From: Mytilus edulis
Lineage: Eukaryota; Mollusca; Bivalvia; Mytilida; Mytilidae
DNA: 64,000 nucleotides
Assembly (NCBI RefSeq): GCF_963676685.1
Contig: NC_092348.1
Span: forward strand, 21,861,386 to 21,925,385
Direction of reading: 5' to 3'
Shown here: positions 53,501 to 63,000 of the stretch, one piece after another
Layout of the letters: the number at the start of each line of letters is the position of its first letter
How positions within the stretch are numbered: the first letter of the stretch is position 1
The notes under the pieces: generated by a model
What the model was told of the DNA's origin: nothing
Seen by the model: the letters and a program-made list of their open reading frames with translations, nothing else
Database searches by the model: none
Made by a program: the position numbers and the translations under genes

Positions 53501-56343
53501 TTCTGAAAAAAATGAAATATATATTAGGCCCAAAAAATATACAATTCGTCTGTTAATCCTTATAAATAATTAAGCAAAAAATGAGGAGGGAATTTAGAGA
53601 CTGTCACTCTGGGCATTTCATGAAGCTCCAAGGTTTTTTGTTCTAACAAAATCTCAAGCACCAAGAATGAAGATCATTTGTTTTTAAAAAAAAGTCGCTC
53701 ATCTCTGGCTCAAAGATCTTTTGTTTTAACAAAATCACTTAGTTAAGAAATCTACAATCTGCTAAAATTTTGTAAATGGCCTTTTATGAGCTAAAAAGAG
53801 CTTCTATGAACATATGATGGAAAGAAAAGTGGGTGTTTAATTTATACGAATAAAAAAAAAAAAACAGCTGCGCCATGAGCGCATGATACGCCCAACGTCT
53901 GGTGTGGAAGTTTAATGCAATAATCATAAATAGTTTCTGAGAAAGTTTTTAGCAATAACCATATATTGGTTTTCAGATACGGCGGGACATGTGAACCCCC
54001 CCCCCCCCCCCCCCCCCCTTTCCCCTCTTTTTTTTTTACAAAAAACTAAATATCACTAAAATAAAATTTTGAATCAAAACCAAAAAGTATACAGATCTTT
54101 AGATTAATATAACAAAGAAGTGTGTAAAGTTTAAAGCAATTATCATAAATTGTTTTTGAGGTAAGGCGCGACATGTAAAAAAAAAACTCCCCCTTTTTTA
54201 CAAAATACTCAAAAACTCAAAAATAAAATTTCAAATCATCACCAAAAAGTATACAGATCTTAAGATTGATATAACAAAGAAGTGTGTAAAGTTTAAAGCA
54301 ATAACCATAAGTCATTTTGGAGATACGGCGCGACATGTAAAAAAAAAACCTCCCCCTTTTTTTTATAAAATACTCAATATTTTGAATCATCACCAAAAAG
54401 AATACAGATCTTAAGATTAATATAACTAAAAAGTGTGTAAAGTTTTAAGCAAAAATCGTTTTTGAGATACAGTGCGACATGTGAAAAAAACACCCCCCTG
54501 TTTTAGTTACAAAGTGCTGTAACTCAAAAAGTTTTAATTTTATTTTCACCAAAAAGTATACAGATCATTTGACCATCATAAGAAACAACTATATTAAGTT
54601 TCATGAAATTTGGATAAGTTGCTCTCAAGTTACGGTGCAACATGTTTACGCCAGACAGACAGACGGACGGACACCGGACATTTCTATACCATAATATGTC
54701 CCGTCAAAATTTTGAAGGGCATATAAAAATTAACATGGGTATTAATTGTCAGATGGACAAAAACAAAGGAGCCAGAAAATTTAATGAAAAATCCAAAACC
54801 TCACCGGACTACATCCTTAAATTGTGTGGGTTGGACTTTGAAAAATTACCAGCAGGGACATGAGTGTTGTATCATCACATCAGGTTTCTGTGAATTTTTG
54901 AAGGTTTTATTATATCTTAGCCATTTTTCATCAAAACATGTACATGCTGTGAATATTCCATGCCTTGTGTCATCTGAACTAGACTGCATTGAACCGATAT
55001 AAACTGTGTGCAGTGTTTAAATACAGAATGAAGATGTGCACCTCTTTGGGGCAGATTTGACATTTTTTTTCTATGAATTTTTGCATGTGGATTTTTTTTA
55101 ACATTTCAACACATTCTTTATTGCACTATTCAGTTGTTTATAATAACCACCCTATATATCACAACTACATATATAGGTTGCATGTTGAAATTAACCAATT
55201 TTTAGCCAAATATGAAGGTGATCGACGCAGGTCCAGACATGGAATGGGTCTTACTTAAACTGCAATTTCAGTCCTTTTTAGTTGTATCGACCATGTACTA
55301 ATGATGCAGTATTATTTCTTTAATTATAAAGATTCCATTTTTTTGCCAGTATAGCTGGGCTAAATTTGAAATAGCTTGCTTAATAGGGACCCTATATATT
55401 ATAAAAAAAGTTATTTATTTGCTGTACCTTAGCCTTACTCATACTGTCTTTCTTACCAGACTTCCTTATAATCTTGGCCTCATACCATTCCCCTTGGTAA
55501 GGTGCCATACATTTTCCCCCTTCATCTAGACTGGCTTCGACCCCATCTTCTGTCCTCTCTAAATTTTCTATCTCTTGGAGCCGCAACAGGCTTAATAACC
55601 CATCATCAATAAATTTCACAACAACCCAAAAATCTACAAAAAAATAGAATGATATATCAGGAGTTACATACATGTCCATTGTCATTAATAATATGTTCAT
55701 GCATTTGTAAATTTTGTAATTGGGCCAAAATATTTAATAGGTGTGTTTCCGGTCACCTGAATGATGAATGTCATCAATAATACAAAAATTCCTTTTCATT
55801 ACGCTAAAATTGAGTTGAATAAACATGTTTTCAAAGCAAACAACAAATACAAATGGGGCAACTTCTGATAGGGCTGGAGTGAGAAACAGTTTAAAGAAAA
55901 GATTTCCGACCAACCCTACATGTATAATAAATGAACAAAATGATTTTTAAAAAGTTGTTATTTTAACTATAGAAAACTGAAATATGTCATTATATACGGA
56001 TATGCAATCGAATTGTAAGAAATAGAGGTAGGTCGAAAAACAGGTTCTCTGACCATACCCCTTGTTTTCTGGAAATAAACTAATAACACATATTAGTTTA
56101 TTTCCACTGTTTTACTCTGTTTTATTATCATGTATGATGTTTGTAATCCATGGGTGCCGATTTGACTAGATGCCGAATTAACCAGGTGCCGATTTGACTT
56201 GTACCCGTGCCTGTGCCTGGTCCATGCACAGAAAACATGACAGTGAGGACGGACATATGAAGAAAGGGTAAATATGTTTGTATTATAATTCAAATTATAC
56301 CTGAATCTATTAAAAATGTTGATTTTATCTTCCTCTTGGCCAT
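41425..56343 (-). CDS. BEN-domain-like nuclear protein, ten exons
   Basis: Ten minus-strand exons join in phase: 56343-56301, 55633-55457, 53502-53455, 52557 into the gap at 52515, 51769-51716, 50841-50758, 46314-44857, 43368-43280, 42379-42148, 41549-41425. Every visible border is AG/GT. Without the gapped exon they total 2310 nt (769 residues plus stop). The order is: an N-terminal domain with WVVVKFIDDG and GEWYEAKII (Tudor/SH3-like style, not identified), Lys/Glu-rich micro-exons, a Ser/Pro/Leu-rich tandem region, a coiled coil (HENQIQSLKTALSQAR...) and a C-terminal BEN-like domain (VPRKWLIQILGVCKGK... VKKFIDGFFEPEEF... MKAIRLYAI). BEN domains bind DNA or chromatin proteins, so a nuclear role is inferred. 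The BEN call rests on the pattern VPRKxL / LLxxxF-type helix / KAI and needs a profile search. No orthologue name is given. Confidence 0.75.
41911..42012. repeat. Three identical 34-bp units, each a hairpin
   Basis: GCTCTGGAAACCAATTTCAG followed by ACCAGAGAGCTGAT, starting at 41911, 41945 and 41979 with no visible mismatch. Within each unit CTCTGG pairs with CCAGAG. It sits in the last intron of the BEN-like gene. Confidence 0.9.
42148..42379 (-). CDS. BEN-like gene exon 9: core of the BEN-like domain
   Basis: Acceptor TTTTTTAAG, donor AGAT|GTAAGT (phase 1). It encodes DCSDVAVPRKWLIQILGVC, KGKSSSYCVKKFIDGFFEP and EEFIHLSAS, ending VMKAI-R. The spacing of VPRK, the Leu/Phe-rich helix and the KAI residues fits a BEN domain. 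Confidence 0.8.
43280..43368 (-). CDS. BEN-like gene exon 8
   Basis: Acceptor CATTTCAG, donor AATTAT|GTAAGT (phase 0). It encodes the acidic linker LVSSTDEQTDEVIDHYTPLR then GVKVDYSNY between the coiled coil and the BEN-like domain. It is 89 nt, entered in phase 1. Confidence 0.7.
44857..46314 (-). CDS. BEN-like gene exon 7: Ser/Pro/Leu-rich tandem region and coiled coil
   Basis: Acceptor TATTTATTTCAG, donor AATG|GTAAGG; 1458 nt entered and left in phase 1. It starts DMLQEKKEKEISRKQTLHSA; after a proline-rich stretch come 13 full and one partial copy of an 18-residue unit of the type SIPLTSSLGSAPFNSLSH. Then follows a Ser/Thr/Pro-rich segment with several Cys and a C-terminal coiled coil (residues about 450-485 of the exon: LKTALSQAR...RLHQRIRELEAMQ). 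Reading through the donor gives only GKAKEK and stop, so a retained intron would end the protein before the BEN-like domain. Confidence 0.85.
45425..46130 (-). repeat. 54-bp coding minisatellite
   Basis: Thirteen full units of 54 bp in frame with exon 7. Variation is mostly at unit positions encoding L/I after P, L/F before GS, M/L after NS and the residue after S (H, R, N, C, D, Y). Because the unit lacks stops in several frames, long spurious open frames appear on both strands. Confidence 0.95.
46369..47518. mobile_element. Tigger/pogo-like DNA element, 1150 bp
   Basis: CAGTGAAACCTGGGTAAACC and its inverted partner GGTTTGGACAGGTTTCACTG are flanked by TA on both sides. Subterminal AACCGAACCCTG-type repeats occur at the left end. 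The only longer frame (47056-47292, acidic, unrecognised) does not show a transposase motif, so the copy is probably non-autonomous. It lies 55 bp upstream of exon 7 on the gene strand. Confidence 0.75.
47537..47591 (-). pseudogene. Intronic duplicate of a piece of exon 7
   Basis: CTACAGGTTTTGAGATGGTC, CATG, then AAGGCCTATTTTGTTGAAGG matches 45097-45149 of exon 7 on the same strand, except for a small AT-rich insertion in the middle. It is 19 bp from the right end of the Tigger-like element. Confidence 0.85.
47878..48276 (-). mobile_element. Helentron-like element, copy 5 (minus), divergent body
   Basis: On the minus strand it ends GGTGAGCGATTCAGGCTC with hairpin AGGCTC-CTTT-GAGCCT (47882-47897), followed by CTGG and T. 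The CTRR position is CTGG here instead of CTAG. The body (shared TATGGTTTTCA, GATAACTCTACAAGGAAATT) differs from copies 1-4. Confidence 0.5.
48277..49444. mobile_element. DNA element with GGTCCGAGTACACAGTTA ends
   Basis: 18-bp perfect terminal inverted repeats at 48277-48294 and 49427-49444, 1168 bp apart end to end, with T-rich flanks. Internally ACTTAAACAAGTAAC, ATTACTTATAAAAGTAAC and TTACTTGTTTTAGTA are short palindromic motifs. No transposase frame. Confidence 0.75.
49455..49572. repeat. Inverted repeat adjacent to the previous element
   Basis: GAATTTATTGGTGTATAAAC-TGG at 49456-49478 pairs with CCAGTTTATACATCAACAAATTC at 49543-49565. Outside it, GGATTAAACGCC (48261) and GTGTTTAATCC (49576) are also inverted, which suggests that the 48277-49444 element sits inside an older palindromic element. 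Confidence 0.6.
49612..50223. mobile_element. TAA-flanked DNA element (PIF/Harbinger-like)
   Basis: Terminal inverted repeats GGCCACACCAATTTAATT-CCTTGTTC and GAACAAGAAATTAAATTGGTGTGGCC, 26 bp with one mismatch, flanked by TAA at 49609-49611 and 50224-50226. It is 612 bp. The 84-codon minus frame at its right edge has no transposase motif. Confidence 0.8.
50758..50841 (-). CDS. BEN-like gene exon 6 (Lys/Glu-rich micro-exon)
   Basis: Acceptor GTATTTCAG, donor AAAAAAG|GTTGTG (weak beyond GT). It is 84 nt, phase 1-1. It encodes EKKKKEVTKKIEKKNKVEEV then DETKKKKK, a highly charged, probably helical or disordered, NLS-like linker. Confidence 0.65.
50867..51130 (+). repeat. Interspersed repeat, copy A of a duplicated block
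   Basis: GAGGCCAAAATAAATAAACAG, CTAGAGCACCTGATACGCC, then TACTGTAACTCTAGAACAAA, ACAATTATGTAAAGTTT and AATTGCCTTAAATCAAATGG. The second half recurs at 51849-52010 and the first half at 53042-53130, with a looser relative at 53870-53945. Confidence 0.8.
51716..51769 (-). CDS. BEN-like gene exon 5 (duplicated Lys/Glu-rich micro-exon)
   Basis: Acceptor TTATTTTATAG, donor AACTG|GTACGT; 54 nt, phase 1-1. It encodes AKADKKNKTEKTEGKQKT. It is a near copy of exon 4, with the flanking intron also duplicated (51770-51835 against 52558-52622). Confidence 0.7.
52098..52415 (+). repeat. ~105-bp tandem repeat running into the assembly gap
   Basis: Units start GAACACGTTGTTCAGTGGTT at about 52098, 52198 and 52311. 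They continue with TTTGTATGTTTCATAGATG, CATTTCTTGTTATGTA and TTAGTTTTCCTTTTTGA, and the fourth unit is cut by N. The unit is related to sequence preceding the retro-repeat at 20384-20580. GAACA-CGT-TGTTC is a perfect palindrome. Confidence 0.85.
52416..52515. other. Assembly gap (100 N)
   Basis: Exactly 100 N, the usual placeholder for a gap of unknown size. It lies between a tandem array and exon 4 of the BEN-like gene, so a collapsed repeat, possibly including extra micro-exon copies, is plausible. Confidence 0.95.
52516..52557 (-). CDS. BEN-like gene exon 4, partial at gap (duplicate of exon 5)
   Basis: Acceptor TTTTTTTATAG; entered in phase 1 (GCT AAA GCT GAC AAG). It encodes AKADKKNKTETEGK before the N run. 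The donor is not visible. Similarity to exon 5 includes at least 65 bp of upstream intron. Confidence 0.7.
53455..53502 (-). CDS. BEN-like gene exon 3 (micro-exon)
   Basis: Acceptor CATTTTTTTCAG, donor AAAAGG|GTATGT; 48 nt, phase 1-1. It encodes EDKEDCLRTKKVFSEK. Only one frame is open, and it fits exon 2 solely when exon 2 uses its GTAAGA donor, which supports that donor. Confidence 0.65.
53863..54730 (+). repeat. Interspersed repeat with ~150-bp tandem units and a poly-C run
   Basis: Starts CAGCTGCGCCATGAGCGCAT. Four to five units carry GAGATACGGCGCGACATGT, CACCAAAAAGTATACAGATC and AACAAAGAAGTGTGTAAAG, near 53977, 54163, 54322, 54466 and 54628. It ends with CAGACAGACAGACGGACGG. Positions 53996-54018 are 23 consecutive C, a likely site of sequencing length error. 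Confidence 0.8.
55457..55633 (-). CDS. BEN-like gene exon 2: N-terminal domain
   Basis: Acceptor TTTTTTTGTAG, donor AAGTCTG|GTAAGA (phase 1). It encodes DFWVVVKFIDDGLLSLLRLQ and KCMAPYQGEWYEAKIIRKS. The WVVVKF and GEWYEAKII strands look like a small beta-barrel (Tudor/SH3-like); this is style only. A second donor, GCTAAG|GTACAG, at 55428/55427 would extend the exon by 29 nt but break the frame with exon 3. Confidence 0.75.
56301..56343 (-). CDS. BEN-like gene exon 1 with start codon
   Basis: ATG at 56343-56341 in TAGAAATGGCC context; donor TTCAG|GTATAA. It encodes MAKRKIKSTFLIDS, and the G joins AT of exon 2 to make Asp15. It is 43 nt. The start is basic and NLS-like. It is the only Met that gives a continuous frame into exon 2 with consensus borders. 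Confidence 0.7.
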
Positions 56344-56402
56344 TTCTATGATAATATAATGATTTTGAGTGGTGCGGGCTGTTGTGTCGTCTGCTAAAAG
56401 AA

Positions 56403-56410
56403 GCGCCAAA
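56403..56410 (-). promoter_or_regulatory. E2F-like site upstream of the BEN-like gene
   Basis: On the minus strand TTTGGCGC, an exact match to the E2F consensus TTTSSCGC, lies about 60 bp upstream of the ATG, in a region richer in G+C than its surroundings. No TATA box is evident. This is sequence match only. Confidence 0.35.
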
Positions 56411-57223
56411 AAGTTTATCGTTTGAATGGCGAAAAATTCCGAGAGCCCCGAATAATTCGCAAACTGCATCTCAGTGGCGTTTCACAAAAGGTGAATTTTA
56501 ACGGCCGTTGGCTGCTATGAAACAACATTGCTAATAGATAGAAATCAACCTGCACACTGGCGCAGTATTTAAAAATGAACAATGCTAGCAGGTAGCTCAA
56601 ACATAGAATAGAATAGAACATTTGTATTCCCAATTTACAGAGTGCCTAAAGGGCATACAAATCAGTTACAATTTATAGTGTGACAAGTATCGAAGCCTAT
56701 TAACCCTTTCAACGTCACACAAAAAAATAGAAACATGGCTGCTGCTGCTGCATTTTTTTTTGTGTTCATTCATTAGAACAGTATATTCCTTTTCATACTG
56801 CTGTATCTTTTTTTATTATAAGAGATACAGAATGTTATTGCACGAAAAATGCTCAGGAGGGTATGAACTGTAATGTTGGTCAACCTCCGTTTTCCCCCCT
56901 TTTTCTACGTCTCGTAATGATCAATCAAATCATTTTTCCCACACGAATTGAATGTAATAAACACGTTGAGATAACAAGAAACCTTTTAACTAATCCTCGT
57001 TGTCAGTTTCGCCATAGAAATGCTGAAATATTTCCATATTTACAGCTTCGTTTCCGATTTCCGCCATTTGCATTTGTCAAAATATTTGTTTTTATTTTCC
57101 TTCAATTTTCCTTCTACTGCATGATTTTACAATAAAAATTGCCGGGATTTCAAGCTGAAATGAGACCTTGTATATCCTCGATTCATACAAGGAAAAATTA
57201 GAGAGGACTCCAAGATTTTTCAT

Positions 57224-57860
57224 TTTTTTCGCATAAATTTCGTATAATGGTCAATTTTTTTTTTTATCAGTCAGTATTGTTGTCGAGCCTGGCTCGACAT
57301 AGGGATAGGGATCTGGCGGCGGCGTTAGCTCACTTCTTAAAAGCTTTATATTTTAGAAGGTGGAAGACCTGGATGCTTCATACTTTGTATTTTTCATTTT
57401 CATGGTTCAGTGACCACTTGAAAAAAAAGTTCAAATTTTTTGTAATGTTGAATTCTCTCTTATTATAAGTAATAGGATAACTATATTTGATATGTGCGTA
57501 CCTTGCAAGGTCCTCGTGTCTGTCAGACAGTTTTCACTTGACCTCGACCTCATTTCATGGATCAGTGAACAAGGTTAAGTTTTGGTGGTCAAGTCCATAT
57601 CTCAGATACTATAAGCAACAGGGCTAGTATATTCGGTGTATGGAAGGACTGTAAGGTGTACATGTCCAACTGGCAGGTGTCATCTGACCTTGACCTCATT
57701 TTCATGGTTCAGTGGTTATAGTTAAATTTTTGTGTTTTGGTCTGTTTTTCTCATACTACATGTGTATATGCAATAGGTCTACTATATTTGTTGTATGGAC
57801 ATAAAAAGTGTATCTAAATGTTCATGACAAAAATCTAAGACAAAGACAAATTGGAAAATA
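57224..57860 (+). repeat. Bivalve interspersed repeat with TCGAGCC-GGCTCGA hairpin
   Basis: Positions 57224-57275 are shared with 12163-12213. They are followed by the palindrome TCGAGCCTGGCTCGA (57284-57298), then two GACCT-GACCTCATTT-CATGG / TCAGTG blocks at about 57540 and 57690. I recognise the GACCTTGACCTCATTTTCAT block as a widespread bivalve repeat, from memory. Confidence 0.6.
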
Positions 57861-58034
57861 ATGTCGCAAAAAAATAACGGAAAATCACGCATTTTCATGC
57901 TAATATAGGTGGCATTTTCCTTTGATCTATTTTTTTTTCTTCTCCACGGCAATTCCTAAAATAATAGGTTATATTTTTAAACGAACAGAGAGTGTAGTCC
58001 TTTTGTCTTGAAATTTTCAACAGGTCTGTGTAAC

Positions 58035-58565
58035 TATAACAAATGTGCTACCAACTAGCACCAAACCAACTTGCACCCGATTTTACCAACTCATACCCAA
58101 AACAATTATATTGAAAAATGCCAATTCACACCACAAAATTTAAATAGTTTGATAATGTTTTAAAGAATTTTGCCAACTCAAACCACCAAATTTATATTGT
58201 TTTATAATGTTCAAAGGAAACTGGTGCCAACCACTGGATTTATATAGTTTGATAATTTTGTAACCAATATAGTAAATTGGCACCACCGGATTATATAGTT
58301 TTATAATGTTGAGAGGAGAAATGCCAACTTGCACCAATGAATTTATATAGTTTGATAATGTTGTAACAAATATTGCCAACTCGCACTACCAGATTCATAT
58401 AGTTTGATAATGTTGAGAGGAAACTCAAAGGTGCCAACTTGCACCACCAAAAGAATTTACCCATGTTAAAACAAGAAATGACAAACTCACACCACCGAAT
58501 AAATAAAGTTTAATAACTGTGTTTAAACAGAAAATGCCAAACTAGCACCACTTGTAACTCAGGGA
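58035..58565. repeat. ~60-70 bp minisatellite
   Basis: About eight units of the pattern TGCCAACT-GCACCACC-AATT followed by TATATAGTTTGATAATGTTG. The motif reappears in inverted form at 59955-60015 (GTGGTGCGAGTTGG, GGTGCAAGTTGGC, GGGGCGAGTTGTCC), so 58035-60015 may be one foldback element. Confidence 0.75.
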
Positions 58566-59950
58566 TTTTCCAACCCTCCTATTTGGGTCAGAATATGGAC
58601 CCCTGTCCCAATGAGAAATATGCTCTTTTTTTCCCAATTTTCAGCTCTAAAATTCCAAATTGTATATAAACTTCATTGTAAGGTTTTGTTGGTGTCGTAA
58701 TGTGGTATTTTGTTTAAAAATGTTTTCACGATTTATGCAATTATAACTTATTCCTTCTCAAAATGCAGAATTTGGTCTTAATTTTTCAAAATTTTCTTTG
58801 TGACCATGTTACACGCGACTGCTGCGAACTAATATATTTTCCGCTATAAATCCAACATTTCACGAACTTTTATTCCCAATTGCGTGGGCCCTAGGCCCCT
58901 TCCATTAAACACTAGGAAAATCCCTATTAACTTTTAAACCACACCATTTTTCTCAAATTTAATTAATCTTAAGCAGAAACAATAGGTTTTAGGTATGAAT
59001 CAATTACTTTAAACAACCCAGCTTTCACTACTGACTTTATCTACAACAACATTTTACACACTAACTAACTACAAGTAGGGTATTTCTCTTTGATGCTTAA
59101 AAAGCATTAAAGTTTTCCTTATTAAAAAACAAAGTTACCAATCTGATAATAGCTAACAAAACAAGTTGTCGTTATATTGCAATCCATAGCTTGTTATAAC
59201 ATGTATAATGATAAGAAATCATAAGAACAACAGCAAAATATCGGTATTCTTACAAAAGTTTCGTAGTTTTGGTAAAGTCTCTTATCTTAAAAAAATATAT
59301 TACAACAACAAAATATTAAGAATAATAATTAACTTTTCTTTATCATTTAATTACCTTATAACTATTTAGTAATTTTGTTACTTTTTTAGTTATTTTCCAT
59401 ACAGACGAGAATTACGAGGACATAAAGTGAACACTTTATCATAGCATATTATCAATACCAGAAATCTGACTTTCATCTGATAAAAAAGTTTTTTTTTATA
59501 AGAATTAAAAGATCAAAAGTTGTACAGTTTAGGTTTTTACAGATTAAATAGCATCATACATTGTACCTGCAGTTGGAGTTCATAGTGCAACTGTTATATA
59601 AAATTATATAGTATTCTCAGATTTGACGATATTCAATGTATTCTCTAGATCATATCAGTAGTAAAATCTATAGCTACATAGGGATCTCTTTCCATGTCTT
59701 GATTTGGACAAAGGTTGTTTTATTTCGTGGGACACTTAAATTAGTGGATAAAGTCATCCAGGAAAACCTGGAAAATTGGTTCCCCATGAATAAAAGTACT
59801 TTCACAGTAAAATAAACGTTTATCATGTTTATTTGATGATGTGAATTTTAAATTCTTTATCCAGCATGATCTTTTTTACATTTCAAAAGTGGTGGTAGTT
59901 TGGATTTTACGTGTTGTGAGTACATGTTTTCAACATGTTTATTTTATTTT
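58566..59950. other. Non-coding stretch between inverted motif clusters
   Basis: AT-rich, no gene or known repeat recognised. If the flanking clusters are the arms of a foldback element, this is its loop. Confidence 0.4.
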
Positions 59951-60099
59951 TTTCTAGTGGTGCGAGTTGGAATTTTCAACTTTTTTTTTGGTGCAAGTTG
60001 GCAGTGGGGCGAGTTGTCCTGCTTCCTGCAGATGCATATGTCATAAAGCACTTCAGAAATATAATTTCTCTACCATACATCTATAATTTTCCAAAACTT

Positions 60100-63000
60100 C
60101 CAGTTGTCTTGTCCAAATATGAAAATATTTTCAGACATACAAAGAGATATATAGGGATTTTGATGATTGTATGTGATCCAGCTAAGCATGTCATGTGCAG
60201 GGGTAAATTCATGATTTTTTCTTATATTGCAGGTTTAAATATTTTCCAATCCATGATATCCACTTAAATAGAAGATACACAAATTAAAGATGATGAATAT
60301 AGGAAAACTGATATATTTCAGATTATGAGGTAAATATTTAATCATATCGTAAAAAACTGATCAGCATATCCACGCACATTTGATTGAAATGATAATGACA
60401 CAATCAAAACTTCAGCGTAACCCAGCCTACCAACCAAGATGGCCGCCATGGCTAAAAAAGTACATAGGGTCGAAATGTAGATTTTGGCTTTTATCTCTGA
60501 AACCAAAGCATTTAGAGTAAATCTGACAGGAGCTAAATTGTTTATCTGGAGAAGATCTATCTGCCCTGAAAAATCACAAATCGGACAACCCGTTATTGGG
60601 TTGCTGCCCCCAAATTAGTAATTTTAAGGAAATTTTGAAGTTTTTGGTTATTATCTTGAATATAATTATAGATAGAGATAAACTGTAAACATCAATAATG
60701 CTCAGCAAAGTAAGATCTACAAATAAATCAACATGACCAAAATAGTTAGTTTACCCCTTAAGGAGTTATTGCCCTTTATAGTCATTTTTTTAACAATTTT
60801 TATAATTTTTTGTAAATTTTTGTAAATTTTTAGAAAATATTGTCAACTGTAATTACTGGGCCAAGTTCATTTAAGATAGAGATATATATGTAGCAAAAAG
60901 AATTTTCATGAAAATATTTTCAGACATACAAAGAGATATATATATAGGGATTTTGATGATTGTATGTGATCCAGCTGAGCATGTCATGTGCAGGGGTAAA
61001 TTCATGATTTTTTTTTATATTGCAGGTTTAAATATTTTCCAATCCATGATATCCACTTGAATAGAAGATACACAAATTAAAGATGATGAATATAGGAAAA
61101 CTGATATATTTCAGATTATGAGGTAAATATTTAATCATATCGTAAAAAACTGATCAGCATATCCACGCAGATTTGATTGAAATGATAATGACACAATCAA
61201 ACTTCAGCGTAACCCAGCCTACCAACCAAGATGGCCGCCATGGCTAAAACAGTACATAGGGGCGAAACGTAGATTTTGGCTTTTATCTCTGAAACCAAAG
61301 CATTTAGAGCAAATCTGACATGAGTTGAATTGTTTATCTGGTGAAGATCTATCTGCCCTGAAAAATCAGACAAATCGGACAACCCGTTGTTGGGTTGCTG
61401 CCCCCGAATTAGTAATTTTAAGGAAATTTTGCAGTTTTTGGATATTATCTTGAATATAATTATAGATTAGAGATAAACTGTAAACAGCAATAATGTTCAG
61501 CAAAGTAAGATCTACAAATAAGTCAACAAGACCAAAATAGTTAGTTTACCCCCTAAGGAGTTATTGCCCTTTATAGTCATTTTTTAACAATTTTTAAAAT
61601 TTTGGATAAATTTTTTGAAAATATTGTCAACTGTAATTACTGGGCCAAGTTCATTTTAGATAGAGATATATATGTAGCAACAAAAATTTTCATGAAAATA
61701 TTTTCAGACATACAAAGAGATATATAGGGATTTTGATGATTGTATATGATCCAGCTAAGCATGTCATGTGCAGGGGTAAATTCATGATTTTTTTTTTATA
61801 TTGCAGGTTTAAATATTTTCCAATCCATGATATCCACTTGAATAGAAGATACACAAATTAAAGATGATGAATATAGGAAAACTGATATATTTCAGATTAT
61901 GAGGTAAATATTTAATCATATCGTAAAAAACTGATCAGCATATCCACACAGATTTGATTGAAATGATAATGACACAATCAAACTTCAGCGTAACCCAGCC
62001 TACCAACCAAGATGGCCGCCATGGATAAAACAGTACATAGGGGCGAAATGTAGATTTTGGCTTTTATCTCTGAAACCAAAGCATTAAGAGCAAATCTGAC
62101 ATGAGCTAAATTGTTTATCTGGTAAAGATCTATCTGCCCTGAAAAATCAGACAAATCGGACAACCCGTTGTTGGGTTGCTGCCCCCAAATTAGTAATTTT
62201 TAAGGAAATTTTGAAGTTTTTGGTTATTATCTTGAATATAATTATAGATAGAGATAAACTGTAAACAACAATAATGTTCAGCAAAGTAAGATCTACAAAT
62301 AAGTCAACATGACCAAAATAGTTAGTTTACTCCCTAAGGAGGTATTGCCCTTTATAGTCATTTTTTTAACAATTTTTATAATTTTTTGTAAATTTTTGTA
62401 AATTTTTAGAAAATATTGTCAACTGTAATTACTGGGCCAAGTTCATTTAAGATAGAGATATATATGTAGCAAAAAGAATTTTCATGAAAATATTTTCAGA
62501 CATACAAAGAGATATATAGGGATTTTGATGATTGTATGAGATCCAGCTGAGCATGTCATGTGCAGGGGTAAATTCATGATTTTTTTTTTATATTGCAGGT
62601 TTAAATATTTTCCAATCCATGATATCCACTTGAATAGAAGATACACAAATTAAAGATGATGAATATAGGAAAACTGATATATTTCAGATTATGAGGTAAA
62701 TATTTAATCATATCGTAAAAAACTGATCAGCATATCCACGCACATTTGATTGAAATGATAATGACACAATCAAAACTTCAGCGTAACCCAGCCTACCAAC
62801 CAAGATGGCCGCCATGGCTAAAACAGTACATAGGGGCGAAACGTAGATTTTGGCTTTTATCTCTGAAACCAAAGCATTTAGATCAAATCTGACAGGAGCT
62901 AAATTGTTTATCTGGTGAAGATCTATCTGTCCTGAAAAATCAGACAAATCGGACAACCCGTTGTTGGGTTGCTGCCCCCGAATTAGTAATTTTTAGGAAA

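Noticed and set aside
55428..55456. Longer version of BEN-like exon 2 ending at AAG|GTACAG
   Set aside because: It would join exon 3 in a frame with an immediate stop; the GTAAGA donor at 55456 keeps the frame open through exons 3-10.
61197..62956. Three similar 61-82 codon minus-strand frames starting MSDLSDFSGQIDL
   Set aside because: They recur once per 788-bp tandem unit in the Helentron-like element, and related minus frames appear in other copies; they follow the repeat and not a gene family.
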